Origin: Theodoxus fluviatilis
Lineage: Eukaryota > Mollusca > Gastropoda > Cycloneritida > Neritidae
Direction: 5' to 3'
NCBI GenBank assembly: GCA_034096865.1
Contig: JAWQFJ010014251.1
Coordinates: forward strand, 17,501-40,478
Length of the DNA: 22,978 nt
Under the pieces are notes generated by a model. It saw only the letters and a list, made by a program, of their open reading frames with translations. It had not been told where the DNA came from and ran no database searches. Both the position numbers and the translations under genes were made by a program. Numbering within the stretch: the first letter of the stretch is position 1; each line of letters begins with the position of its first letter. Of this stretch, positions 1 through 8,898 are shown in pieces.

Positions 1-144
1 TTAAGTTTAAAAAAGCATTTTCATCAAATGAATGTTTGATTTATGTTCAATCTGGCTTCTTCTACAAAGAAACAAAAATGGGGAAAAAAATTCAAGCCGA
101 TCTACTGACCCTATTTTTGGGGGGCATGTCACCTTAACCTTAAC

Positions 145-184
145 TTTTTTTTTTTTTTTTTTTTTTTTTTGGGGGGGGGGGGGG
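145..184. repeat. (T)26(G)14 homopolymer tract
   Basis: A run of 26 T is followed directly by 14 G. On the minus strand this reads C14 then A26, which could be the A-tail of an old retroposed sequence or a plain compound homopolymer. No element body or target duplication is recognisable beside it. Homopolymers of this length are error-prone in any sequencing technology, so the exact lengths should not be trusted. Confidence 0.8.
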
Positions 185-636
185 CCATAGAAAAAGTTTC
201 TGTCCCAGGAAAAAGCAGTTAGAGAGAAAATCACACCCAGTGAGCTGGAGAAGCAGTTGGTATGACAAAAAAGAAAACACCATAAATATACTGCGGTCAT
301 CACACATTCATGTCACGGAGGGATGGCGCAGACTTCTGGGACAAAAGTTATGACAGCACAAAGAAATTCATGGTTTTCTCTTTCAAACCTTTGAAACTAC
401 AGATGTCTTATAACTGTGTGCCAAGATTTTTTTTTTTAAAGCAAGGAAATAGGAATACGCTAAGAAATATAAAAGCAATTAAACAAACCTTTTTCCTTTT
501 AATCCATAGAAATGTGCAAGAAATACTAACAGCTAATTGCTTCCCACACAGAACTGCCCTCTCATTAGGAGATGATTATCTCCCTTTAATCAGCTCTACA
601 TTATCATGAAGATGAATAAGATACACATACATTCAC
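185..636. other. non-coding flank, nothing recognised
   Basis: This stretch is AT-rich and lies 3' of the minus-strand exons. Two open frames cross or abut it (minus 7-303, plus 310-609), but neither has a domain-like composition, convincing splice borders or recognisable residues. If the minus-strand gene runs through here, this is intron or 3' sequence. A short T-run lies near 427-437. Confidence 0.5.
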
Positions 637-744
637 ATAAACACACACAAACATATATGCACACACACACACAAATGCACAAACAAACATTTACACATGC
701 ACACACATTCACAGGCTGACAGACAGACACACACACACACAAAT

Positions 745-777
<33 letters not shown>

Positions 778-944
778 TGCACACACACACAAACATATAT
801 GCACACGCACACACAAATGCACACGCAAACATATATGCACACACACACACACACACAAATGCACAAACATTTACACATGCACACACGGTCACAGGCACAC
901 ACACACACACACACACATGCACGCACACATACACACACTCAACA
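637..944. repeat. CA-rich compound minisatellite
   Basis: About 300 bp of (CA)n is broken by recurring words such as ACAAATGCAC, AACATATATGCAC and TTTACACATGC. Part of it is internally duplicated: 673-715 and 857-895 share the order AAATGCACAAAC, ATTTACACATGC, ACACAC, TCACAGG. It sits in the intron just downstream of the minus-strand exon ending at 968. All open frames here are His/Thr- or Cys/Val-rich artefacts of the dinucleotide repeat. Confidence 0.93.
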
Positions 945-967
945 TGCAGGCAGGAATTCACACTCAC

Positions 968-1116
968 CTTGTACTGTAGCTTTTCCAGGATAGGGGAAGG
1001 ATGGGGTCCATAGATCCGGTTCAGATATTCCTGGCGTGCTTGCTTCTGCCCTGAATTCTCGCAGACCACCCTCGGGTCCATCTCACCCTCCACCTCCTCC
1101 TCCTCCTCTTCTGGGT
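968..1116 (-). CDS. internal coding exon of an unrecognised gene (acidic run, then conserved-looking segment)
   Basis: On the minus strand this 149-nt exon is preceded by an acceptor ending TACTTCACAG (CAG at 1119-1117), with a plausible branch site CTCAT upstream. It is followed by a strong donor, AAG|GTGAGT (GTGAGT at 967-962). The first two bases complete an Asp codon begun in the upstream exon; 49 codons follow and the exon ends in phase 0. The peptide starts with Pro and six Glu, continues with EVEGEMDPRVVCENSGQ, and ends in IYGPHPSPILEKLQYK. Composition changes from a low-complexity acidic run to a mixed sequence with Tyr, Pro and Leu, as in a real protein. I do not recognise the family and assign no function. 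The next exon downstream is not identified and may lie outside the window. Confidence 0.72.
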
Positions 1117-1468
1117 CTGTGAAGTACAACAATGAGTGTGTGGGTGATCGGTTTGCCATACAGGTTGCAGTCATAACTTTCCGATATAAGGATTTTGTTG
1201 TTGTTGACAGTGCCGATGTCTTAATGGTCAAGTGACAATGCTATGCTGTTCAGCCGCTTCAAAAATGATAATTATGTTGTTGTCGTAGATATTGTTGATG
1301 AAGAAGAGAATGATGTTGATGATGACAACATTGTAGCAACAATAATGATAAAACAAAATTTCTCAAACAATTTCTTAAAGTTGTATTTAAATGCATAAAC
1401 GGCATAGTATAGATGGTATAAATAGTTCCAAATTTTGATTATTAATTCAAATTGTCAACAAAACTTAC
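1117..1468 (-). other. intron between the two minus-strand exons
   Basis: The intron is 352 nt on the minus strand, starting GTAAGT (1468-1463) and ending CAG (1119-1117). It splits a codon after its first base. It contains GAT/TTG-rich simple sequence around 1190-1360 and no repeat I recognise. The phase match between the flanking exons is the main support for the call. Confidence 0.68.
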
Positions 1469-1538
1469 CTCGTCTCCTTTTCCTTCTCACCAACGGGTTC
1501 TCAGCTCTTCCTTGGCTGCTGAACTGTCCAAATGATGA
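1469..1538 (-). CDS. internal coding exon, basic segment, same gene as 968-1116
   Basis: This 70-nt minus-strand exon is bounded by a very good acceptor, CCCCCCCTTTCTTTGGCAG, with a CTCAT branch-like word just upstream, and a consensus donor GAG|GTAAGT (1468-1463). Read from phase 0 it encodes SSFGQFSSQGRAENPLVRRK followed by RRR. The last base, G, joins AC from the next exon to make Asp, so the frame stays open across the splice without a stop. The basic cluster RRKRRR next to the Glu run could be a cytoplasmic charged linker, a nuclear signal or a furin-type site; the sequence does not decide. The upstream exon is not found: the satellite array lies in that direction. Confidence 0.7.
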
Positions 1539-2030
1539 CTGCCAAAGAAAGGGGGGGAATGAGGTAGAGGTGCTCTTTGTCCTTCTGTGAACCCGAGTCA
1601 GTAGTGACTCTGGCACAGTTCAAAATAAATGCATAGTAGACTTGACTCTTCGCATTACAGCATTGCGCCAAAAATAGTTTGTTCTGATACTATTTTTCCT
1701 CTCCACTTTTTATAGAAATTATTCAGATGTCAAAACTTGTTTCCATTTCAACACAAACATTTTATTTTATCGAATAAAAGCTTGTTTATTGCCTCAACAA
1801 GAGTAAGTTAAGAGTTTTGTGTGAAATAGTCTTAGAACTACTTTAACGGCGTATGTCAGAGAGCTGATTGGCTATCCCACAAGCTTCTTGTGTGACCTCA
1901 ATTTGCATATTTTGGACGTGATGTCAACTGGGCGACACTTTCGCCGGTAGGCGAGGTCTCTAGTGAACTAGAATGCTCTTTTGTTATATTGCAACTTTTT
2001 CATCCATTGATGGATGCTCAAACCGCACAT
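1539..2030. other. non-coding sequence upstream of the exon, with scattered promoter-like words
   Basis: No coding exon is seen. Read on the minus strand (towards the exons) there is an octamer word ATGCAAAT (complement at 1901-1908), a CCAAT word (1867-1871) and a TATA-like CTATAAAAAG (1706-1715). The exon at 1469 has a strong acceptor, so a promoter here would need a first exon and donor between about 1680 and 1541, and I find no good donor there. The words may be chance in AT-rich intron. Confidence 0.35.
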
Positions 2031-2312
2031 AATTACCCCCTGGTCATCGGGCAACCTCTTTATATCACTCCAAACACCAGCTAAACTCCCTGGGGAGCAT
2101 GCAACCAGGCTGCAGATGAACCCACCAAAGTTGTCTCTCACAATCTTCCAACTCAGCTCTCACAGGTACCCATTTTACTCCTGAATGGGGAGAAGCAATG
2201 TGAGTAAAGCACCTTGCTCAAGGATGCACAACTCAAGAATCCTCGCAGCTTCAAACGCCATACTCGCTAGCCGCAAGTGACCGCAGGTCAAGCGCACTGC
2301 CCACTTGGCCAT
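2031..2312 (+). repeat. decayed SINE-like interspersed repeat
   Basis: The segment contains CTCACAGGTACCCATTTTAC, then AGAAGCAATGTGAGTAAAGC, then ACCTTGCTCAAGGATGCACA, then a degraded stretch ending in AAGCGCACTGCCCACTTGGC. This order (a CAGGTACCCATTT block, GTGRGTAAAG, CCTTGC(C/T)CAAGGA, a degenerate GATCGAACC-like part and a CC-ACT-GGCC end) is one I associate with a tRNA-like or MIR-like repeat common in molluscan and other invertebrate genomes. The copy is diverged and no tail or target duplication is clear. The minus-strand frame 2175-2375 crosses it and is not a gene. Confidence 0.6.
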
Positions 2313-2376
2313 GGAGTCCCACAAGTCGGCAAGCTGGAGTTTTTGTACAAACAAGGCCAGATTGAGGCTGCTCATT

Positions 2377-2631
2377 TGTGTGTGTGTGTGTATGTGTGTG
2401 TGTGTATGTGTGTGCGTGTATGTGTGTGCGTGTGTATGTGTGCGTGTATGTATGTGTGTGTGTATGTGTGTGTGTGTGTATGTGTGTGTGTGTATGTGTG
2501 TGTGTATGTGTGTGTGTGTGTATGTGTGTGTGTGTGTATGTGTGTGTGAGTATGTGTGTGTGTGTGTATGTATGTGTGTGTGTGTGTGTGCACATGTATG
2601 TGTGTGTGTGTATGTGTGTGTGTACGCGCGT
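2377..2631. repeat. TG-rich microsatellite with TATG interruptions
   Basis: About 255 bp of (TG)n interrupted by TATG, CGTG and CATG words, ending in TGTACGCGCGTGC. It is opposite in orientation to the CA tract at 637-944. It lies only about 40 bp left of the first satellite monomer. Open frames here are dinucleotide translations only. Confidence 0.93.
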
Positions 2632-5600
2632 GCAAAGAAATGCCATTTTCAGTGGGCATGCATTTGAAGTGCAGAGACTTCACTCCCAGGTCTATCCAAT
2701 CTCTGAGTGGGGTAGCCCTGTCTAAAGGGAAAGTTTCCCACACAGAGACTGCACTCCCAGGTCTATCCAATCTCTGAGTGGGCTGGCCCTGTCTAAAGTG
2801 AAAGTTTCCCACACAGAGACTGCACTCCCAGGTCTATCCAATCTCTGAGTGGGGTAGCCCTGTCTAAAGTGAAAGTTTCCCACACAGAGACTGCACTCCC
2901 AGGTCTATCCAATCTCTGTGTGGGCTGGCCCTGTCTAAAGGGAAAGTTTCCCACACAGAGACTGCACTCCCAGGTCTATCCAATCTCTGAGTGGGGTAGC
3001 CCTGTCTAAAGGGAAAGTTTCCCACACAGAGACTGCACTCCCAGGTCTATCCAATCTCTGAGTGGGGTAGTCCTGTCTAAAGGGAAAGTTTCCCACACAG
3101 AGACTGCACTCCCAGGTCTATCCAATCTCTGAGTGGGCTGGCCCTGTCTAAAGGGAAAGTTTCCCACACAGAGACTTCACTCCCAGGTCTATCCAATCTC
3201 TGAGTGGGCTGGCCCTGTCTAAAGTGAAAGTTTCCCACACAGAGACTGCACTCCCAGGTCTATCCAATCTCTGAGTGGGGTAGTCCTGTCTAAAGGGAAA
3301 GTTTCCCACACAGAGACTGCACTCCCAGGTCTGTCCAATCTCTGAGTGGGGTAGCCCTGTCTAAAGGGAAAGTTTCCCACACAGAGACTGTACTCCCAGG
3401 TCTATCCAATCTCTGTGTGGGCTGGCCCTGTCTAAATTAAAAGTTTCCCACACAGAGACTGCACTCCCAGGTCTATCCAATCTCTGAGTGGGGTAGTCCT
3501 GTCTAAAGTGAAAGTTTCCCACACAGAGACTGCACTCCCAGGTCTATCCAATCTCTGTGTGGGCTGGCCCTGTCTAAAGGGAAAGTTTCCCACACAGAGA
3601 CTGCACTCCCAGGTCTATCCAATCTCTGAGTGGGCTGGCCCTGTCTAAAGGGAAAGTTTCCCACACAGAGACTGCACTCCCAGGTCTATCCAATCTCTGA
3701 GTGGGCTGGCCCTGTCTAAAGGGAAAGTTTCCCACACAGAGACTGCACTCCCAGGTCTATCCAATCTCTGAGTGGGCTGGCCCTGTCTAAAGGGAAAGTT
3801 TCCCACACAGAGACTGCACTCCCAGGTCTATCCAATCTCTGAGTGGGGTAGTCCTGTCTAAAGGGAAAGTTTCCCACACAGAGACTGCACTCCCAGGTCT
3901 ATCCAATCTCTGAGTGGGCTGGCCCTGTCTAAAGGGAAAGTTTCCCACACAGAGACTGCACTCCCAGGTCTATCCAATCTCTGAGTGGGCTGGCCCTGTC
4001 TAAAGTGAAAGTTTCCCACACAGAGACTGCACTCCCAGGTCTATCCAATCTCTGAGTGGGGTAGTCCTGTCTAAAGGGAAAGTTTCCCACACAGAGACTG
4101 CACTCCCAGGTCTATCCAATCTCTGAGTGGGCTGGCCCTGTCTAAAGGGAAAGTTTCCCACACAGAGACTGCACTCCCAGGTCTATCCAATCTCTGAGTG
4201 GGCTGGCCCTGTCTAAAGGGAAAGTTTCCCACACAGAGACTGCACTCCCAGGTCTATCCAATCTCTGAGTGGGCTGGCCCTGTCTAAAGGGAAAGTTTCC
4301 CACACAGAGACTGCACTCCCAGGTCTATCCAATCTCTGAGTGGGCTGGCCCTGTCTAAAGGGAAAGTTTCCCACACAGAGACTGCACTCCCAGGTCTATC
4401 CAATCTCTGAGTGGGGTAGTCCTGTCTAAAGGGAAAGTTTCCCACACAGAGACTGCACTCCCAGGTCTATCCAATCTCTGAGTGGGCTGGCCCTGTCTAA
4501 AGGGAAAGTTTCCCACACAGAGACTGCACTCCCAGGTCTATCCAATCTCTGAGTGGGCTGGCCCTGTCTAAAGGGAAAGTTTCCCACACAGAGACTGCAC
4601 TCCCAGGTCTATCCAATCTCTGAGTGGGCTAGTCCTGTCTAAAGGGAAAGTTTCCCACACAGAGACTGCACTCCCAGGTCTATCCAATCTCTGAGTGGGC
4701 TGGCCCTGTCTAAAGGGAAAGTTTCCCACACAGAGACTTCACTCCCAGGTCTATCCAATCTCTGAGTGGGCTGGCCCTGTCTAAAGGGAAAGTTTCCCAC
4801 ACAGAGACTGCACTCCCAGGTCTATCCAATCTCTGAGTGGGCTGGCCCTGTCTAAAGGGAAAGTTTCCCACACAGAGACTGCACTCCCAGGTCTATCCAA
4901 TCTCTGAGTGGGCTGGCCCTGTCTAAAGGGAAAGTTTCCCACACAGAGACTTCACTCCCAGGTCTATCCAATCTCTGAGTGGGGTAGTCCTGTCTAAAGG
5001 GAAAGTTTCCCACACAGAGACTGCACTCCCAGGTCTATCCAATCTCTGAGTGGGCTGGCCCTGTCTAAAGGGAAAGTTTCCCACACAGAGACTTCACTCC
5101 CAGGTCTATCCAATCTCTGAGTGGGCTGGCCCTGTCTAAAGGGAAAGTTTCCCACACAGAGACTGCACTCCCAGGTCTATCCAATCTCTGAGTGGGCTGG
5201 CCCTGTCTAAAGGGAAAGTTTCCCACACAGAGACTGCACTCCCAGGTCTATCCAATCTCTGAGTGGGCTGGCCCTGTCTAAAGGGAAAGTTTCCCACACA
5301 GAGACTGCACTCCCAGGTCTATCCAATCTCTGAGTGGGCTGGCCCTGTCTAAAGGGAAAGTTTCCCACACAGAGACTGCACTCCCAGGTCTATCCAATCT
5401 CTGAGTGGGCTGGCCCTGTCTAAAGGGAAAGTTTCCCACACAGAGACTTCACTCCCAGGTCTATCCAATCTCTGAGTGGGCTGGCCCTGTCTAAAGGGAA
5501 AGTTTCCCACACAGAGACTGCACTCCCAGGTCTATCCAATCTCTGAGTGGGCTGGCCCTGTCTAAAGGGAAAGTTTCCCACACAGAGACTGCACTCCCAG

Positions 5601-6097
5601 GTCTATCCAATCTCTGAGTGGGCTGGCCCTGTCTAAAGGGAAAGTTTCCCACACAGAGACTTCACTCCCAGGTCTATCCAATCTCTGAGTGGGCTGGCCC
5701 TGTCTAAAGGGAAAGTTTCCCACACAGAGACTGCACTCCCAGGTCTATCCAATCTCTGAGTGGGCTGGCCCTGTCTAAAGGGAAAGTTTCCCACACAGAG
5801 ACTTCACTCCCAGGTCTATCCAATCTCTGAGTGGGGTAGTCCTGTCTAAAGGGAAAGTTTCCCACACAGAGACTGCACTCCCAGGTCTATCCAATCTCTG
5901 AGTGGGCTAGCCCTGTCTAAAGGGAAAGTTTCCCACACAGAGACTGCACTCCCAGGTCTATCCAATCTCTGAGTGGGCTGGCCCTGTCTAAAGTGGAAAG
6001 TTTCCCACACAGAGACTGCACTCCCAGGTCTATCCAATCTCTGAGTGGGGTAGTCCTGTCTAAAGGGAAAGTTTCCCACACAGAGACTGCACTCCCA

Positions 6098-7860
6098 GGT
6101 CTGTCCAATCTCTGAGTGGGGTAGCCCTGTCTAAAGGGAAAGTTTCCCACACAGAGACTGTACTCCCAGGTCTATCCAATCTCTGTGTGGGCTGGCCCTG
6201 TCTAAATTAAAGTTTCCCACACAGAGACTGCACTCCCAGGTCTATCCAATCTCTGAGTGGGGTAGTCCTGTCTAAAGTGAAAGTTTCCCACACAGAGACT
6301 GCACTCCCAGGTCTATCCAATCTCTGAGTGGGCTGGCCCTGTCTAAAGGGAAAGTTTCCCACACAGAGACTTCACTCCCAGGTCTATCCAATCTCTGAGT
6401 GGGGTAGTCCTGTCTAAAGGGAAAGTTTCCCACACAGAGACTGCACTCCCAGGTCTGTCCAATCTCTGAGTGGGGTAGCCCTGTCTAAAGGGAAAGTTTC
6501 CCACACAGAGACTGTACTCCCAGGTCTATCCAATCTCTGTGTGGGCTGGCCCTGTCTAAATTAAAAGTTTCCCACACAGAGACTGCACTCCCAGGTCTAT
6601 CCAATCTCTGAGTGGGGTAGTCCTGTCTAAAGTGAAAGTTTCCCACACAGAGACTGCACTCCCAGGTCTATCCAATCTCTGTGTGGGCTGGCCCTGTCTA
6701 AAGGGAAAGTTTCCCACACAGAGACTGCACTCCCAGGTCTATCCAATCTCTGAGTGGGGTAGTCCTGTCTAAAGGGAAAGTTTCCCACACAGAGACTGCA
6801 CTCCCAGGTCTGTCCAATCTCTGAGTGGGGTAGCCCTGTCTAAAGGGAAAGTTTCCCACACAGAGACTGTACTCCCAGGTCTATCCAATCTCTGTGTGGG
6901 CTGGCCCTGTCTAAATTAAAAGTTTCCCACACAGAGACTGCACTCCCAGGTCTATCCAATCTCTGAGTGGGCTGGCCCTGTCTAAAGGGAAAGTTTCCCA
7001 CACAGAGACTGCACTCCCAGGTCTATCCAATCTCTGAGTGGGCTGGCCCTGTCTAAAGGGAAAGTTTCCCACACAGAGACTGCCACTCCCAGGTCTATCC
7101 AATCTCTGAGTGGGGCTGGCCCTGTGCTAAAGGGAAAGTTTCCCACACAGAGACTTCACTCCCAGGTCTATCCAATCTCTGAGTGGGCTGGCCCTGTCTA
7201 AAGGGAAAGTTTCCCACACAGAGCGACTTCACTCCAGGTCTATCCAATCTCTGAGTGGGGTAGCCCTGTCTAAAGGGAAAGTTTCCCACACAGAGACTGT
7301 ACTCCCAGGTCTATCCAATCTCTGTGTGGGCTGGCCCTGTCTAAATTAAAAGTTTCCCACACAGAGACTGCACTCCCAGGTCTATCCAATCTCTGAGTGG
7401 GGTAGTCCTGTCTAAAGTGAAAGTTTCCCACACAGAGACTGCACTCCCAGGTCTATCCAATCTCTGTGTGGGCTGGCCCTGTCTAAAGGGAAAGTTTCCC
7501 ACACAGAGACTGCACTCCCAGGTCTATCCAATCTCTGAGTGGGCTGGCCCTGTCTAAAGGGAAAGTTCCCACACAGAGACTGCACTCCCAGGTCTATCCA
7601 ATCTCTGAGTGGCTGGCCCTGTCTAAAGGGAAAGTTTCCCACACAGAGACTGCACTCCGGTCACTCCCAGGTCTATCCAATCTCTGAGTGGGCTGGCCCT
7701 GTCTAAAGGGAAAGTTTCCCACACAGAGACTGCACTCCCAGGTCTGTCCAATCTCTGAGTGGGGTAGCCCTGTCTAAAGGGAAAGTTTCCCACACAGAGA
7801 CTGTACTCCCAGGTCTATCCAATCTCTGTGTGGGCTGGCCCTGTCTAAATTAAAAGTTTC
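6098..7860. repeat. 5-monomer higher-order repeat marked by a TAAATTAA variant
   Basis: A linked set of rare variants recurs in fixed order: CAGGTCTGTCC, then GACTGTACTCC one monomer later, then TAAATTAA in the following spacer. TAAATTAA starts at 6203, 6557, 6912, 7342 and 7846. The first intervals are 354 and 355 bp, that is five monomers; the next two (430 and 504) are about six and seven monomers plus small indels. One more copy starts at 3433, which is 39 monomers upstream of 6203. This is recent amplification of a multi-monomer block. Confidence 0.85.
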
Positions 7861-8042
7861 CCACACAGAGACTGCACTCCCAGGTCTATCCAATCTCTGA
7901 GTGGGCTGGCCCTGTCTAAAGGGAAAGTTTCCCACACAGAGACTGCACTCCCAGGTCTATCCAATCTCTGAGTGGGCTGGCCCTGTCTAAAGGGAAAGTT
8001 TCCCACACAGAGACTGCACTCCCAGGTCTATCCAATCTCTGA

Positions 8043-8048
8043 GTGGGG
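8043..8048. repeat. target site duplication, left copy (GTGGGG)
   Basis: GTGGGG directly precedes the transposon start and is repeated at 9010-9015 directly after its end. Removing the element and one copy restores a normal monomer reading CTCTGAGTGGGGTAGTCCTG. This shows a clean insertion into a GTAGTCC-class monomer. Confidence 0.88.
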
Positions 8049-8061
8049 CAGACCTGTTTAC
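8049..8061 (+). repeat. left terminal inverted repeat
   Basis: CAGACCTGTTTAC is the exact reverse complement of 8997-9009. Identity stops at the next base (CTTAAG on the left against TCTCCCG on the complement of the right end). Confidence 0.9.
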
Positions 8062-8100
8062 CTTAAGTTGTGCACAATAGGGAGATGGCGACTCAAAAAT

Positions 8101-8130
8101 CGGGAGATTTCAATAAAAAGCGGGAGATTT
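8101..8130 (+). repeat. subterminal CGGGAGATTT repeats, left end
   Basis: Two copies of CGGGAGATTT start at 8101 and 8121, 20 bp apart, about 50-80 bp inside the left end. The same word recurs at the right end (8899-8997). Repeated subterminal words are typical transposase-binding sites in hAT-type elements; binding here is inferred. Confidence 0.7.
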
Positions 8131-8135
8131 TTATT
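8130..8135 (-). terminator. possible polyadenylation signal AATAAA
   Basis: TTTATT on the plus strand reads AATAAA on the minus strand, about 75-80 bp inside the 3' end of the element relative to the transposase start. It could be the polyadenylation signal of the ancestral transposase gene. The region is AT-rich, so chance is a real alternative. Confidence 0.3.
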
Positions 8136-8185
8136 TTTAGATATGTGTACCATCCCAGGTCACGAACTGCATAACAATTGAATAA

Positions 8186-8229
8186 AAATCAGCTGAAAGT
8201 GGAATAAAAAACTCAGAAATCAGCTGAAA
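8186..8229 (+). repeat. short direct repeat AAATCAGCTGAAA inside the transposon
   Basis: AAATCAGCTGAAA occurs at 8186-8198 and 8217-8229, each preceded by a GAATAAAA-like word. The pair is 31 bp apart and looks like a local tandem duplication in the 3' part of the element. Confidence 0.75.
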
Positions 8230-8273
8230 CGCCGATAAGTCTCATCTCTGATCAGGGAGGCGAAAAGTCAAAT

Positions 8274-8448
8274 TCTCTCTCTCCCGCGCGCGCGTTTTCT
8301 CTCTCTTCTCTCTCTCGCGCGCGCGCTCTCTTTCTCTCGCTCTGTCTCTCTCGCGTGCGCTTCTCTATCTCTCTCTCTCGCGCGCGCGCAAGTTCTCTCT
8401 CTCTCTCGCGCGCGCACACAAGTTCTCTCTCTCTCTCTCTCTCTCTCA
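8274..8448. repeat. compound (CT)n/(CG)n low-complexity tract
   Basis: Pyrimidine runs of CTCTCT alternate with CGCGCG blocks near 8285, 8316, 8352, 8379 and 8407. The last intervals are about 27-28 bp, with AAGTTCTCTCT recurring, so it behaves like a minisatellite. On the minus strand it encodes ERERER and RARERE runs that continue the transposase frame. Alternating CG and homopurine blocks can adopt Z-DNA or triplex forms. The tract directly abuts the truncated zinc finger. Confidence 0.9.
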
Positions 8449-8449
8449 T

Positions 8450-8705
8450 TCTTGCCTCCGTGGCTCACGTTGATGTCTTTTTTGCAGAACGTGCAAAACG
8501 CGTGTGATTTCGATTTCGACGATGGGCGAAATGCCGGGAATTCCGATTTCCACTCAGCCTTCCACTTTACGCTGTACTTTGCTCTCTTTCTCCTTCTGAC
8601 AAGAGTGGACTTTCTGTTCTCATCCTCTGTGTCACGCTCACTGTCGGATTCAGAATCGGTTTCGCGAGTCTTTCTCTTTGACTTTTCAATGGACGCCATC
8701 ATCAT
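8450..8705 (-). pseudogene. truncated N-terminus of a BED-finger (hAT-like) transposase
   Basis: The minus-strand frame opens with three consecutive ATG codons (8705-8697). It encodes a Ser/Asp/Glu/Arg-rich start, a basic stretch (RRRKRAKYSVKWKAEW), then EFPAFRPSSKSKSHAFCTFC and KKDINVSHGGKN. An aromatic residue near W and F-P, a CxxC pair and a downstream SHGGK match the first half of the BED/TTF-like zinc fingers found in hAT transposases and host genes derived from them. The finger stops where the GA-rich repeat begins, so the second metal-binding pair, the catalytic domain and the dimerisation domain are all missing. About 85 residues remain. The frame runs on to 8268 only through Glu/Arg repeats, which I treat as microsatellite expansion rather than protein. 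Confidence 0.72.
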
Positions 8706-8719
8706 TGAGATCGGTCAAG

Positions 8720-8731
8720 CAAAATGGCGGC
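8720..8731 (+). promoter_or_regulatory. YY1-like site at the transposase 5' end
   Basis: CAAAATGGCGGC matches the established YY1 consensus (AANATGGCGGC core). It lies 15 bp upstream of the transposase ATG on the minus strand, where it reads GCCGCCATTTTG. YY1 sites of this kind often sit near transcription starts, and similar sites occur in promoters of several transposon families. Function here is inferred from the match and the position only. Confidence 0.4.
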
Positions 8732-8898
8732 TATTCCAGGTTGTAAACTGGCTCTCGATTGGACGAAGGTCCTGACTCAACTAATCAAAAAAATTGTACT
8801 GCAGATCTGCGGAATGACCTTCAGTGGCGCGGTAGAAAGTTCGGATCGTCATGTAAATGCTTCGGAAACGAAATAAACCTTTCAAAATTTTTCATTTT

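Larger units (their letters stand above)
2672..8048. repeat. 71-bp satellite array, left segment (about 76 monomers)
   Basis: Head-to-tail monomers of 71 bp start at the first CAGAGACTTCACTCCCAGG and run without a spacer to the transposon. In order, a monomer contains GGGAAAGTTTCCC, CACAGAGACT, GCACTCCCAGG, TCTATCCAATC, TCTGAGTGGG, CTGGCCCTGTCTAAA. Monomers differ at a few fixed sites: GACTGC, GACTTC or GACTGT; CTCTGAG or CTCTGTG; CTGGCCC, GTAGCCC or GTAGTCC; AAAGGG, AAAGTG or AAATTA; CTATCC or CTGTCC. GC is about 54 percent and the consensus has no CpG. This segment has no 31-bp truncated monomers. It carries a TAAATTAA variant absent from the right segment. Because 71 is not a multiple of 3, open frames rotate and are not genes. 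Confidence 0.97.

Noticed and set aside
132..144. CCTTAACCTTAAC as telomere-like repeat
   Set aside because: Only two units, and the unit CCTTAA differs from the CCCTAA of most animals. Chance sequence is enough.
310..609. Plus-strand 99-codon frame MSRRDGADFWDK
   Set aside because: AT-rich, with no recognisable domain and no neighbouring splice-site support.
596..1231. A 211-codon minus-strand frame as a single protein
   Set aside because: Its C-terminal half is CA-repeat translation (Cys/Val runs). The supported coding part is only the exon 968-1116, bounded by splice sites.
1706..1908. Octamer, CCAAT and TATA words as a definite promoter of the minus-strand gene
   Set aside because: Spacing is loose (the TATA-like word is about 155-200 bp from the others), and no first exon with a donor is visible before the acceptor at 1539. 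Kept only as a low-confidence note.
2251..2812. Long Cys/Val and His/Thr frames on both strands over the TG tract
   Set aside because: Pure dinucleotide-repeat translations in several frames at once, with no domain content.
8452..8775. Plus-strand 107-codon frame over the transposon
   Set aside because: It is antisense to the BED-finger frame, which has recognisable residues, three ATG starts and a 5' flank; the plus frame has none.
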